This document shows positions 26,951 through 37,255 of a stretch of DNA of 64,000 nucleotides, in pieces; within the stretch, counting starts at the first letter, position 1; the number at the start of each line of letters is the position of its first letter. The stretch is from Streptomyces sp. NRRL S-37. GTDB taxonomy: Bacteria > Actinomycetota > Actinomycetes > Streptomycetales > Streptomycetaceae. The stretch is taken from contig NZ_JOIZ01000032.1 in assembly GCF_000721605.1 (NCBI RefSeq), positions 1-64,000 on the forward strand, given 5' to 3'. The notes beneath the pieces were generated by a model that searched no databases, was not told the DNA's origin, and was given only the letters and a program-made list of their open reading frames with translations. The position numbers were made by a program, and so were the translations under genes.

Positions 26951-28509
26951 CCGCCGAGAGCAACAAGCGGGCCATCCGACGGGCGCTCGTCTCCGTCTAC
27001 GACAAGACCGGCCTCGAGGACCTCGCGCGCGGCCTGCACGAGGCCGGCGTGGAGCTCGTCTCCACCGGGTCCACCGCCGCGAGGATCGCCGCCGCGGGCG
27101 TCCCCGTCACCAAGGTCGAGGAGCTCACCGGCTTCCCCGAGTGCCTGGACGGCCGCGTCAAGACCCTGCACCCGAAGGTCCACGCCGGCATCCTCGCCGA
27201 CCTGCGCCTGGAGGACCACCGCAACCAGCTCGCCGAGCTGGGCGTGGAGCCGTTCGACCTCGTCGTCGTGAACCTCTACCCGTTCCGCGAGACCGTCGCC
27301 TCGGGCGCCACGCCCGACGAGTGCGTGGAGCAGATCGACATCGGCGGACCCTCGATGGTCCGCGCCGCCGCCAAGAACCACCCGTCGGTCGCCGTCGTCA
27401 CCAGCCCCGCCCGCTACGGCGACGTCCTCGCCGCGGTCCAGGCTGGCGGCTTCGACCTCGCCACCCGCAAGCGGCTCGCCGCGGAGGCCTTCCGGCACAC
27501 GGCCGAGTACGACATCGCCGTCTCCACCTGGTTCGCCTCCGCCTACGCGCCCGCCGACGACTCGCCGTTCCCCGGGTTCCTCGCCACCAGCCTGGAGCGC
27601 TCCCGCACCCTGCGCTACGGCGAGAACCCGCACCAGCCCGCCGCCCTCTACACCGCGGGCACGGGCGGTCTGGCCGAGGCGGAGCAGCTGCACGGCAAGG
27701 AGATGTCGTACAACAACTACACGGACACGGACGCCGCGCGCCGTGCCGCGTACGACCACGACGAGCCGTGCGTGGCGATCATCAAGCACGCCAACCCCTG
27801 CGGCATCGCGACCGGCGCGGACGTCGCCGAGGCGCACCGCAAGGCGCACGCCTGCGACCCGCTGTCCGCGTTCGGCGGCGTGATCGCCGTCAACCGCCCG
27901 GTGTCGAAGGAGATGGCCGAGCAGGTCGCCGAGATCTTCACCGAGGTCATCGTCGCGCCCGACTACGAGGACGGCGCGCTGGAGGCCCTCGCCAAGAAGA
28001 AGAACATCCGCGTGCTGCGTGCCCCGGGCCGCCCCGACCACCCGGTCGAGGTCAAGCCGATCGACGGCGGCGCGCTCCTCCAGGTCACCGACCGGCTCCA
28101 GGCCGAGGGCGACGACCCCGCCACCTGGACGCTGGCCACCGGCGAGGCGCTGAGCGAGTCCGAACTCGCCGACCTCGCCTTCGCCTGGAAGGCCTGCCGG
28201 GCGGTGAAGTCCAACGCGATCCTGCTCGCCAAGGACGGCGCCTCCGTCGGCGTCGGCATGGGCCAGGTCAACCGCGTGGACTCGGCGAAGCTGGCGGTGG
28301 AGCGGGCGGGCGCCGAGCGCGCGGCCGGTTCCTACGCCGCCTCGGACGCGTTCTTCCCCTTCCCCGACGGCCTGGAGATCCTCACCGCGGCCGGCGTGAA
28401 GGCCGTGGTCCAGCCCGGCGGCTCGGTCCGCGACGAGCAGGTCGTCGAGGCCGCGAAGAAGGCGGGCGTGACCATGTACTTCACGGGCACGCGCCACTTC
28501 TTCCACTGA
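26947..28509 (+). CDS. purH: Bifunctional AICAR formyltransferase/IMP cyclohydrolase
   Basis: 520 residues, full length. The N-terminal IMP cyclohydrolase (MGS-like, residues about 1-190) has [15 protein letters not shown] and STGSTA. The C-terminal AICAR transformylase has [11 protein letters not shown] and [11 protein letters not shown] (catalytic Lys-His). It performs the last two steps of IMP synthesis, using 10-formyl-THF made with FolD and GlyA, both encoded in this window. It starts at the GTG overlapping the purN stop and is followed by a strong hairpin at 28515-28554. Confidence 0.97.
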   Translation: MTAESNKRAIRRALVSVYDKTGLEDLARGLHEAGVELVSTGSTAARIAAAGVPVTKVEELTGFPECLDGRVKTLHPKVHAGILADLRLEDHRNQLAELGVEPFDLVVVNLYPFRETVASGATPDECVEQIDIGGPSMVRAAAKNHPSVAVVTSPARYGDVLAAVQAGGFDLATRKRLAAEAFRHTAEYDIAVSTWFASAYAPADDSPFPGFLATSLERSRTLRYGENPHQPAALYTAGTGGLAEAEQLHGKEMSYNNYTDTDAARRAAYDHDEPCVAIIKHANPCGIATGADVAEAHRKAHACDPLSAFGGVIAVNRPVSKEMAEQVAEIFTEVIVAPDYEDGALEALAKKKNIRVLRAPGRPDHPVEVKPIDGGALLQVTDRLQAEGDDPATWTLATGEALSESELADLAFAWKACRAVKSNAILLAKDGASVGVGMGQVNRVDSAKLAVERAGAERAAGSYAASDAFFPFPDGLEILTAAGVKAVVQPGGSVRDEQVVEAAKKAGVTMYFTGTRHFFH

Positions 28510-28514
28510 CGGGC

Positions 28515-28554
28515 CCGTCCGCCCGGCCACCGATACGGTCGGCCGGGCGGACGG
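28515..28554. terminator. Bidirectional terminator after purH
   Basis: Perfect 14-bp stem CCGTCCGCCCGGCC (28515-28528) with its complement at 28541-28554, between convergent purH and the ALF-repeat gene. Confidence 0.8.
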
Positions 28555-28559
28555 AAGTC

Positions 28560-29211
28560 CTACTTGTCCACCTCATACTGGCCGGTCTCCAGGAAGTACC
28601 GCAGTTCCTCGGGAGTGCCGTCGATGACCTCCTCGGCCGCCGCGCGGAGCGCGTCGCTGATGTCCGGGTCGGCGAGGATGCGGGCGACGGCGACCCGGTC
28701 GTCCTCGGCCCGGGCGAGACGGTAGCCGGTTTCGAGGAAGGCGCGGGCGGCTTCCGGGGTGCCCGCGTCGAGGGCTTCGTTGGCTTCGCGGATGACGCCC
28801 CTGCCGGAGTCGGGGTCCGAGGAGTGCGTTGATCTCCTGCGTGACGCGTTTTCCGGCGTAGGGCTTGGCGAGGATGGTGGTGATGGCGACCTTGTCGTCC
28901 TCGTACTGGGCGAGCCGGTAGCCGGTCCTGAGGAACGCGCGCATGTCCTCCACGGTGCCGCCGAGGGCCTCGTTCGCCTCCCGCTCGACGCCCCTGCCGG
29001 AGTCCGGGTCGGCCAGGATGCCGGCGATGGCGGCGCGCAGCTCCTCCTCCGACATCTCGTCCACCGGCGTACCGGGGTCGTCCGTGGCGGCCGACGCCGT
29101 GACGGCGACGGACGACGAAGCCGCGTCCGCGGCGAAGGCCGGACCGGTGAGGAGGAGGGCCGGCGTGAGTGCGCCGGCGGCCGCCAGGAGAACACCGCGG
29201 GTCAGTCTCAT
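28560..29211 (-). pseudogene. Secreted ALF-repeat protein, single frameshift
   Basis: From ATG 29211 a clear signal peptide (MRLTRGVLLAAAGALTPALL ... AFA) leads into Streptomyces ALF-type repeats (ILADPDSGRGVEREANEAL, then FLRTGYRLAQYEDDK and TTILAKPYAG). At about 28818-28822, after EINALL, the reading frame is lost. The repeats resume in another frame as DPDSGRGVIREANEALDAG ... FLETGYRLARAEDDRV and end properly with FLETGQYEVDK at a stop at 28560. A two-base loss or one-base gain in the repeat separates the halves; otherwise the protein would be about 215 residues. Either a recent pseudogene or a base-call error. ALF repeats have no known biochemical role. Confidence 0.8.
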
Positions 29212-29410
29212 ATGTGTGAACCTGCCTTCTGCGTAGGGGATTTCACGGAAGACGGACGGTTACCGTCTCGAACATCCTTTCACTGTTTCGGCCGGAGACC
29301 ACTGCCGCGATCCGGCAGTCCTGACGTGCCGTCATTGCCGGTCGTGACGCCGAGGCCGCCGGGCCCCGGAGCGGCCGGGGCGGCCGCGGACGACGGCGCG
29401 CCCCGGACGC

Positions 29411-29456
29411 GCCAAGGGCCGTGTCCCCCTCGTGCGGGTGGGACACGGCCCTTGGC
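29411..29456. terminator. Intrinsic terminator of the 29482-30066 gene
   Basis: Perfect 17-bp inverted repeat GCCAAGGGCCGTGTCCC (29411-29427) with 29440-29456 and a 12-base loop, just after the stop of the minus-strand membrane protein gene. Confidence 0.8.
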
Positions 29457-29481
29457 GGCGGTGTGCTCGGGGCGGCCGCCC

Positions 29482-30066
29482 TCAGTAGCGCGGGCGCTTG
29501 AACCAGGCGCTGCCCGCGGCGTTGCCGACGAACACGGCGATCAGGATCGCCAGCACCGTGTGGATCAGACCCACCAGGATGAAGGGGTAGATGCCGAGGA
29601 TGGCGGTGATGATGCCGAAGATCAGCGCGGTGACACGGACGCCGTTGCCGCCCTTGCCGAACTTGACGGCCAGCACGAGCGCGAACACGCCCCACACCAG
29701 CGCGAACAGGGTCAGACCCCAGAGCAGGCCGGACGAGTAGTCGGCGAGCTGCTCGAACGCGGGCTCCTCGCTCAGCGTCGGGTCGTCCTTCGCGGCCTCC
29801 ACGCCCGCGGCGCTGATCGCGAACAGCGCCGTGCCGATGAGCTGCAGGCCCACGATGACCCACAGCAGCACGCGTGCCGTGCTCACCGTTCCCGGCATGG
29901 AGGTCGGCACCGGGGCGCCGGCGTAGGCGCCCACCGGCGGCGCCGCCGGATAGCCGTACCCCTGCTGGGGCTGCTGGGACTGCTGGGGATAGCCGTAGCC
30001 GGGGGCCGGCGGCTGCTGGCCACCCTGCGGGGGCCCGTAGGGGTTGTTCGGGTCGCCGAAACTCAT
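29482..30066 (-). CDS. Membrane protein with Gln/Gly/Tyr/Pro-rich N-terminus
   Basis: 194 residues from ATG 30066 with GGAGGAAG upstream. Residues 1-58 are a disordered Q/G/Y/P tract (PQQSQQPQQGYGYPAAPP), then four membrane helices (about 66-88, 112-133, 141-162, 165-182). This layout is common in actinobacterial DUF4064/DUF4190-like proteins of unknown function. It is monocistronic, with a strong terminator, and divergent from folD. Confidence 0.75.
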   Translation of the reverse strand: MSFGDPNNPYGPPQGGQQPPAPGYGYPQQSQQPQQGYGYPAAPPVGAYAGAPVPTSMPGTVSTARVLLWVIVGLQLIGTALFAISAAGVEAAKDDPTLSEEPAFEQLADYSSGLLWGLTLFALVWGVFALVLAVKFGKGGNGVRVTALIFGIITAILGIYPFILVGLIHTVLAILIAVFVGNAAGSAWFKRPRY

Positions 30067-30348
30067 GGCGGTTCTTCCTCCGTTGCGCTTCAGGTGCGGG
30101 GACGACGCGAGACTCGGCGCGGAGGAAGTTCTACAGATGCGGTCCGTCCCCCCGGTTCTGCCCGCGGCACTGTGTCCTCATCGTTCTTGACCGTTCCTTT
30201 CCTTGTCCAGGCGTGGGCCGTATGTGTTGTGCAAGTGCAACATCGCTGATCTTGGTCGTAAACGGGCGATACGTGCGCGGGGGCCCGGCGGCCGCCCGTC
30301 ATACGGGCGGATTGGAACCGGGGCCCGGTCATCCGCGAGGATGGGGGC

Positions 30349-31203
30349 ATGACCGCCCAGATTCTCGATGGCAAGGCCACCGCAGCCGAGATCAAGTCCG
30401 ATCTGACCGCCCGTGTGGCGGCGCTGAAGGAGAAGGGCGTCACGCCCGGCCTCGGCACGATCCTCGTCGGGGAGGACCCCGGCAGCCAGAAGTACGTCGC
30501 CGGGAAGCACCGCGACTGCGCCCAGGTGGGCATCGCCTCCATCCAGCGCGAACTGCCGGACACGGCCACACAGGAGGAGATCGAGGCGGTCGTCCGCGAG
30601 CTGAACGAGGACCCCGCCTGCACCGGTTACATCGTCCAGCTCCCGCTGCCCAAGGGCATCGACGAGAACCGCATCCTCGAACTGATGGACCCGGCCAAGG
30701 ACGCCGACGGCCTCCACCCGATGAACCTCGGCCGTCTCGTCCTCAACGAGCCGGCCCCCCTGCCCTGCACCCCCAACGGCATCATCACCCTGCTGCGCCG
30801 CCACGGCGTGGAGATCAAGGGCGCGGAGGTCGTGGTCGTCGGGCGCGGTGTGACCATCGGCCGTCCGATGCCCCTGCTGCTGACCCGGCGCAGCGAGAAC
30901 GCCACGGTGACCCAGTGCCACACCGGCACCCGCGACCTGTCGGCCCACCTCCGGCGCGCGGACATCATCGTGGCCGCCGCGGGCAGCGCCCATCTGATCC
31001 GCCCCGAGGACGTCAAGCCGGGCGCGGCCGTCCTCGACGTCGGTGTCTCCCGCAGCGCCGAGGGCAAGATCCTGGGCGACGTCCACCCGGGCGTGGCCGA
31101 GGTGGCCGGCTGGGTCGCCCCGAACCCCGGCGGCGTCGGCCCGATGACCCGGGCCCAGCTGCTGGTCAACGTGGTCGAGGCGGCGGAGCGCAGTGTCGGC
31201 TGA
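30349..31203 (+). CDS. folD: Methylenetetrahydrofolate dehydrogenase/cyclohydrolase
   Basis: 284 residues, usual length. It interconverts 5,10-methylene-THF and 10-formyl-THF with NADP, supplying formyl groups to PurN and PurH. Motifs: [15 protein letters not shown] (catalytic Tyr and Lys), [22 protein letters not shown], the nucleotide loop [14 protein letters not shown] (the common form is GRSxIVGxP) and the C-terminal [18 protein letters not shown] 30349 follows GAGGATGGGGGC. It overlaps the next gene by 11 bases. Confidence 0.96.
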   Translation: MTAQILDGKATAAEIKSDLTARVAALKEKGVTPGLGTILVGEDPGSQKYVAGKHRDCAQVGIASIQRELPDTATQEEIEAVVRELNEDPACTGYIVQLPLPKGIDENRILELMDPAKDADGLHPMNLGRLVLNEPAPLPCTPNGIITLLRRHGVEIKGAEVVVVGRGVTIGRPMPLLLTRRSENATVTQCHTGTRDLSAHLRRADIIVAAAGSAHLIRPEDVKPGAAVLDVGVSRSAEGKILGDVHPGVAEVAGWVAPNPGGVGPMTRAQLLVNVVEAAERSVG

Positions 31204-31708
31204 GCGGAAGACCCCGGACGTCTCCGAGAAGCGGGCCGAGGGGCGGACGGAGGAACGGGCCGAGGGCATCACGGTCCGTGATCCCGTCAGCGCGCCCGAC
31301 GCCGAGGGCAGGCCGCGCCGCACCACCCGGCGGTTCCCCCTGTTCACCAGGGACACCGCGCGCCCCGAGGGCGGGGGCAGGGCCGCCCCCCGCGACGCCC
31401 CCGCGCCCGCCCGTCAGTGGCCGATCCTCTCCGTGCTGCTCACGGTCGGAGCGGGACTGCTGCTGACCGCGCTGGACCAGTTCCGGCTGGGCACGCTGCT
31501 GGTCGGCGTGGCGCTGGTGGCCGGGGCCCTGCTGCGGTGGCTGGTGCGGGACGTGGGGATGCTCGCGGTGCGTTCCCGTTTCACGGACATCGTGACGTAC
31601 GGGGGACTGGGGCTGGTGATCGCGATGCTGGCGCTGATGGTGCAGCCGCATCCGCTGCTGGAGATCCCGTTCCTGAAGGACACGCTGCACTTCACGGTCG
31701 ACAGTTAG
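31193..31708 (+). CDS. DUF3017 small membrane protein
   Basis: 171 residues from a GTG at 31193, inside the last codons of folD (11-bp overlap). A charged N-terminal half (about 1-75) is followed by three membrane helices (about 76-92, 97-115, 135-152). DUF3017 proteins regularly follow folD in Streptomyces (from memory); function unknown. The coupling to folD suggests co-expression but does not show a folate role. A strong terminator follows at 31725-31768. Confidence 0.8.
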   Translation: MSAERKTPDVSEKRAEGRTEERAEGITVRDPVSAPDAEGRPRRTTRRFPLFTRDTARPEGGGRAAPRDAPAPARQWPILSVLLTVGAGLLLTALDQFRLGTLLVGVALVAGALLRWLVRDVGMLAVRSRFTDIVTYGGLGLVIAMLALMVQPHPLLEIPFLKDTLHFTVDS

Positions 31709-31724
31709 TCCGCGTTCCGCGAGC

Positions 31725-31768
31725 GGCGGCGGCCCGTCCTCACCCCCGTGAGAGGACGGGCCGCCGCC
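31725..31768 (+). terminator. Terminator of the folD operon
   Basis: Perfect 17-bp stem GGCGGCGGCCCGTCCTC (31725-31741) with 31752-31768 and a 10-base loop. Confidence 0.85.
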
Positions 31769-32269
31769 GGGGACCACGTTCCTGCACCGTGAAGGGCCTG
31801 TTCAACGGCTGTCCGGGGGCTGTGGCACGGAAGTGACCGTTCCGGTACGGTCTCCGCAATCCCCGTACAACCTTGCGATGCGGCCGAGCCGGCGGCCGGC
31901 GTCGGAACGGGGCGGGGACGACCGTTTGCGGTGGGTGGCGGATTTATGTCGATGTATTGACAAGTTTGTCGTTGTGCGTCGCAGTAGAGGGACGGCGGGC
32001 TAGCGTGAGGAAACGGGACCGTCCCGGCGTCCCGCGCGCAGGTGCCCGGGTTCCGTTCGGTCGAGGGGGTGACCGATGGGACACTGGGCCGCGAGTGAGC
32101 AGGCGTGCGACGGTGCCTGCCCGCGGCCCGATGCTCCCGTGCGCCCCCGCCCCGGGAACTGAGACCCCGCCCGGCGGCATCCTCGTGGGTATCCACAACG
32201 GGGACTCGGCAAGGGGCACCATGCACGAGGGAACGACCAGTACCAACCGGGGGGAAGAGGGGGGAAGCA
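31769..32269. other. Intergenic region upstream of the HTH membrane regulator
   Basis: About 500 bases without a convincing gene. Around 31945-31990 is an AT-rich promoter-like patch with TTGACA (31957-31962) overlapping the palindrome GACAA-GT-TTGTC (31959-31970), which could be an operator. The stretch 32000-32265 may be a long leader; it ends in GGGGGGAAGC before ATG 32270. Confidence 0.45.
31957..31970 (+). promoter_or_regulatory. -35 box overlapped by a 12-bp palindrome
   Basis: TTGACA at 31957-31962 overlaps the perfect inverted repeat GACAAGTTTGTC (31959-31970). This is an arrangement in which a dimeric repressor would block RNA polymerase, plausibly the HTH protein encoded 300 bases downstream. 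Confidence 0.35.
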
Positions 32270-33418
32270 ATGCCTCGTTGGAAGGCCTTGCCGGATGAAC
32301 TCGATCCGCAGATCAGGGAGTTCACGAGCCAGCTCAGGCGGCTCGTGGACCGCAGCGGCCTGAGCGTCGCGTCGGTCTCCGACCGCACGGGCTACAGCAA
32401 GACGTCCTGGGAGCGTTATCTGAACGGCCGGCTGCTCGCGCCCAAGGGTGCGATCGTGGCCCTGGCCGAGGTCACCGGGACCAACCCGATGCACCTCACC
32501 ACCATGTGGGAGCTCGCCGAGCGTGCCTGGAGCCGCTCGGAGATGCGTCACGACATGACGATGGAGGCGATCAGGATCTCGCAGGCGCGTGCCGCGCTCA
32601 GCGAGTTCGCCGGTCCGTCCTCCGGCCCGGGCGGCGGATCCGCCCGCAAGGGCGCGTCCGCGGTCCGTCCGGGCGTCGCGGGGCCGGCCGGAGTCGCGCC
32701 GAGCGTGCCGCCGCAGCCGACCGCCTCGGAGGTGCGCGACGCCACCGGCGGCGCGCGGGACGGTTCGGCCGGGACGAACTCGTGGGGGGTCGCCGCACCG
32801 GCCGGCTCGCCGCGGACGGGCCACCGCGCCTCCGGGCCCGCGGCGGGCGCCTCCGGGACGTACGGCGCACCGCCCCCGGGCGCGTCCGGTCAGGGCCGTC
32901 CGGGTGGACCGGGCCGTTCCGGCGGCAAGCGGCGGACGTCGACGTTCATCGCCGGAGCGGTGGGAGCGCTGGTGGTGGTCGCCGCCGCGTTCTACGTCAC
33001 CAGCGTCGAGGGCGACACGAAGAAGGACGAGGCCCGGAAGTCCCCCTCGCCCACCGCCACCGCCCCTGTCGACCTGCCTCCCGGCGTGAAGTGCAGCGGC
33101 GACAGCTGCGCGGGCAAGGACGCCGAGGCCATGGGGTGCAGCGGCGACCTGGTGACCACCACGGGGACCGGGACCGTCGGCGCCACCACGGTGGAGGTCC
33201 GCTACAGCGAGACCTGCGCCGCGGCCTGGGGGCGCATCACGCAGGGCACGCAGGGGGACAAGGTCGAGATCAGCGCGGGCACGTCGAAGCAGAGCGACAG
33301 CATCACCGCGGCCGGTGACACGGTCACGTACACCCCGATGGTGCCGGTGAAGGACGCGAAGGACGCGAAGGCCTGTGCCGTACTGGCCGCCACCGGTGAG
33401 AAGGGCTGCACGGAGTAG
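32270..33418 (+). CDS. Membrane-anchored XRE-family HTH protein with DUF2690 domain
   Basis: 382 residues from ATG 32270 with GAGGGGGGAAG upstream. An N-terminal XRE helix-turn-helix (about 10-75; LSVASVSDRTGYSKTSWERY) is followed by a long Gly/Pro/Ser linker, one membrane helix (about 225-245; FIAGAVGALVVVAAAFYV) and an extracellular domain. This domain has four cysteines and the DUF2690 pattern (CSGDSCAGKDAEAMGCSGD ... VRYSETCAAAWGRI). The layout suggests a transmembrane sensor-regulator: external domain outside, DNA-binding domain inside. Ligand and targets are unknown. Confidence 0.85.
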   Translation: MPRWKALPDELDPQIREFTSQLRRLVDRSGLSVASVSDRTGYSKTSWERYLNGRLLAPKGAIVALAEVTGTNPMHLTTMWELAERAWSRSEMRHDMTMEAIRISQARAALSEFAGPSSGPGGGSARKGASAVRPGVAGPAGVAPSVPPQPTASEVRDATGGARDGSAGTNSWGVAAPAGSPRTGHRASGPAAGASGTYGAPPPGASGQGRPGGPGRSGGKRRTSTFIAGAVGALVVVAAAFYVTSVEGDTKKDEARKSPSPTATAPVDLPPGVKCSGDSCAGKDAEAMGCSGDLVTTTGTGTVGATTVEVRYSETCAAAWGRITQGTQGDKVEISAGTSKQSDSITAAGDTVTYTPMVPVKDAKDAKACAVLAATGEKGCTE

Positions 33419-33445
33419 TACCCGCACATGACCTGTCCCGCCGCA

Positions 33446-33481
33446 CATATGGGCCTGTACCGGCCCGTACTGGTCCATATG
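33446..33481. repeat. 36-bp imperfect palindrome with CATATG ends
   Basis: CATATGGGCC (33446-) and GGTCCATATG (-33481) flank an inner near-palindrome GTAC-N6-GTAC. Another GGGTCCATATATG half follows at 33481-33493. It lies just after the HTH regulator stop and may be its terminator or an operator. Confidence 0.55.
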
Positions 33482-33737
33482 GGTCCATATATGTGGGGGA
33501 AATGTGGGGGCGCGCATGGTATGGCGAAAGAGGGGCAGGCGGAAGGTACCCCCACGGGAGTCCGGCACGGTCGGTCCCCGACGGCGGCCGCCCCGCCCCC
33601 ACCTCTCCCGGACGGAGCGGCCGCCCCTTTCCTGCCCGCCCGGCCACCCGCGTACCCGGGCCGTCACTCTGTGGGGCGGGCCACAGGGAGCCCGGCCGTC
33701 CGCGTCCGCGGATGCGCGATAGCCTGACCGCTGGATC

Positions 33738-34861
<1,124 letters not shown>

Positions 34862-34882
34862 TCCGACCCGCTCCAGGGTTTC

Positions 34883-34915
34883 GGGCCCCGCACCGGCTGT
34901 GCCGGTGCGGGGCCC
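34883..34915 (+). terminator. Terminator of mdh
   Basis: Perfect 15-bp stem GGGCCCCGCACCGGC (34883-34897) with 34901-34915 and a TGT loop. Confidence 0.85.
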
Positions 34916-35081
34916 GCCGCGTTCATCCGGCCGGGACCCGGCGATCCATGGCCAAAGATTGACGCATGTCACATGATCGGGATATTGACATTCCGCTTTC
35001 CCTCCCTGTAGTGCGCCCTCTATGCTGATGCCCTTTCAGCTCGGTGGTCACCACAGACCCATACGCACTCGGGGGATCGGC

Positions 35082-36881
35082 ATGAGTACCGCCTACGTGC
35101 CGCCACAGTCGCATCACACCAACGCCCCGGCACCTCCGCCTCCGGAACCGCCGTCCGTGCCGCCGCACGCCAGCGAGGCCACCCGGCTGCTGTGCGGCGG
35201 GACGTACCAGAACGCCGAGTACCGGGACCGCGTCATCGAGGAGCTGCACCTCAACGAACAGCGGATCGTCGCCCCGTCGTCCGGCTTCGACGCGGCCCGC
35301 GTCCTCGCCCACGCCCTGCGGGCCCGGCGTCAGGAATGGTGGTGGTCCGCCGCCGTCATCGGGCTCTGGGCGGTGGGCGTGCCGCTGAGCGGCGGGCTGC
35401 TGCTCGGGCTGATGGGCGCCAGCCTGTTCATCGCCCTCGCTCCCTGGCTCAGAGGCGGTGCGGAACAGCCACCCTGGTACCGCCTCCTCGCGGCCTTCGT
35501 GGCGCGCTGGTACGGGCGTGTCAGCTTCGCCGGCGTCCTGGTCATCATGGCCGTCACCGCGTTCGGCGCCTTCCCCGAGGACGACTCCGGTTCCGGCTCC
35601 GGCTCCGGCTCCGGCTCGTTCGACGACCCCCTGTACTCCGGCGGCTCGTCGGGGACGAGCGGCTCCTCGGGCTCCGACGGTCCGGAGTCGCTCGGCGTGC
35701 TGTTCCCGGCCGGTGGTGACGGTGGGCCGGCCGAGATCTGGCAGGCCTGGTTCGGGATCGGCGTGCTGGTCCTCATCGCGCTGTGCGCCGCCGCCCGGCG
35801 CGACCGGTTCGCCCGCGCGTTCGCCGCCGAACTCTCCCCGCAGCGCTTCCCGGACATCACGGGCGACCCCGCCGAACAGGCCGAGGGACAGCGCCTCGCC
35901 CGCCTGACGCACCGCATCCGGCGCGAACAGCACGCCCCGCTGATCATGTACGACGAGGCCCGCCCGTTCTGCGGCGCCGGCACCCCGTACGACACCTGGG
36001 TGCTCGCCGTCGAACTCCGGCCGGACGACGGCGTCGAGCAGCGGCCGCTCAGCAACCGGACGATCCTCGAAAGCGTCCGGCCCCTGCTCGAACAGCTCCG
36101 GGTGCCTGCCCCGCACGCGGCGGCCTTCGCACGTGACCGGCTGCGCCGCCTGGAGATCGACGAGTGCGTGTTCCTGCCCGTCGAGGGGCTGACCGACCGT
36201 GACCAGGCCCCCTACACGCCGCAGGCGTTCGAGCAGCACCGGCAGCGGGCCGTCGAGGAGGGCGGCGAGAAGCGGCGGCACTTCCTGCGCATCCGGGTCG
36301 GCGGCTGGGAGGAGGAGCTCGTCGTCACGGTCTTCGTACGCGTCCACACCCAGGGCCGCATGCTCATGCTGGAGGTCGCCCCGCACGTCCTGAACCCGGT
36401 GCGCGCCGAGTTCAAGGAGGTCGACCGCACCTCCCACCGGCTGCTCCACGACAGCGTCCTCGGCAAGGCCGCCGGGGCCCTCGCCCTGGTGCCCGGCTCG
36501 GCGGGCCGCTCCCTGGTCGCCCTCGGCCGGGGCGCGTTCTACGGATGGCGGCTGCTGACCGGCGGCCACTCGGGCGCGCTGCCCGACGGGCCCGCCCTCT
36601 CGGTGCGGGAGCTGGCCGCGGCGGACAGCGCCTCCACGTTCCAGGAGATGGACGTGGCCCGCTATCTGCGGACCGTCCAGGACCGGATCGGGCGCGGGGT
36701 CCGGCAGGCGCTGGCCGACGCCGGTTACGAGACCGGTGAGTTCGTCCAGAAGATCGTGAACATCAGCAACGGCGCCGTACACATCGACCGGGTCGAGGGC
36801 TCGACCTTCGCCATCGGCGAGAACGCGAGCGCCGCCGGCACCACGGTGACAGGGAAGGGGAGTCCCGACGATGGCAAGTGA
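35082..36881 (+). CDS. Multi-pass membrane protein, first gene of a three-gene operon
   Basis: 599 residues from ATG 35082 with GGGGGATCGG upstream (an ATG at 35022 lacks one). A proline-rich N-terminus, then membrane helices at about 85-120 and 145-165, a Gly-Ser tract (DSGSGSGSGSGSF), another helix at about 220-240, and a ~350-residue cytoplasmic C-terminal part. The last 35 residues contain VHIDRVEGSTFAIGENASAA, which is echoed at the start of the next protein. I do not recognise the family. The stop overlaps the next gene by 11 bases. Confidence 0.75.
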   Translation: MSTAYVPPQSHHTNAPAPPPPEPPSVPPHASEATRLLCGGTYQNAEYRDRVIEELHLNEQRIVAPSSGFDAARVLAHALRARRQEWWWSAAVIGLWAVGVPLSGGLLLGLMGASLFIALAPWLRGGAEQPPWYRLLAAFVARWYGRVSFAGVLVIMAVTAFGAFPEDDSGSGSGSGSGSFDDPLYSGGSSGTSGSSGSDGPESLGVLFPAGGDGGPAEIWQAWFGIGVLVLIALCAAARRDRFARAFAAELSPQRFPDITGDPAEQAEGQRLARLTHRIRREQHAPLIMYDEARPFCGAGTPYDTWVLAVELRPDDGVEQRPLSNRTILESVRPLLEQLRVPAPHAAAFARDRLRRLEIDECVFLPVEGLTDRDQAPYTPQAFEQHRQRAVEEGGEKRRHFLRIRVGGWEEELVVTVFVRVHTQGRMLMLEVAPHVLNPVRAEFKEVDRTSHRLLHDSVLGKAAGALALVPGSAGRSLVALGRGAFYGWRLLTGGHSGALPDGPALSVRELAAADSASTFQEMDVARYLRTVQDRIGRGVRQALADAGYETGEFVQKIVNISNGAVHIDRVEGSTFAIGENASAAGTTVTGKGSPDDGK

Positions 36882-37227
36882 GGAACCGAACGTCCGGATC
36901 GGGAACGTCTCGCGGAGCACCTTCGCGGTCGGCCCCCACGCGCGTGCGGTGGGCGGCCACTACGACGCGCCGGCGCCGCGGGACGAGGCGACCGGGGAAC
37001 TGCTGGAGGCGGTACGCGCGTTGCGTGCCGATCTGTCCAGGGTGCGGCAGAGTGAGGAGACGGCCCGGCTGGACGAGGCCCTGGCGGACACCGAGGACGA
37101 GATCGGCCGGACCGGAGCGGTGGACGAGGGCCGGCTCGGGCGGCTGCGGCGGCTGCTCACGGACGCCCAGGCCCTCACGGAGGTCCTCGCCTCGGCCGGC
37201 ACCGTGGCGGGCCTGCTCGGCATCTGA
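36871..37227 (+). CDS. Small protein with STFA-x-G N-terminal motif and helical body
   Basis: 118 residues from ATG 36871, within the end of the previous gene. The N-terminus VRIGNVSRSTFAVGPHARAV is strikingly like the C-terminus of the upstream protein. The rest (about 38-112) is a charged helical segment likely to form a coiled coil (LLEAVRALRADLSRVRQSEE). No signal peptide. The shared motif suggests a physical interaction between the two proteins. The family is unrecognised (perhaps DUF5955-like; unsure). Confidence 0.75.
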   Translation: MASEEPNVRIGNVSRSTFAVGPHARAVGGHYDAPAPRDEATGELLEAVRALRADLSRVRQSEETARLDEALADTEDEIGRTGAVDEGRLGRLRRLLTDAQALTEVLASAGTVAGLLGI

Positions 37228-37255
37228 CGCCGGCGGCGAACGGAACAAGGGGGAC

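Noticed and set aside
26944..28530. 538-codon minus-strand open frame over purH
   Set aside because: Antisense shadow of a complete purH gene.
31966..31974. Fourth damage-promoter box (TTGTCGTTG)
   Set aside because: One mismatch in the first box and no TANNNT at eight bases distance.
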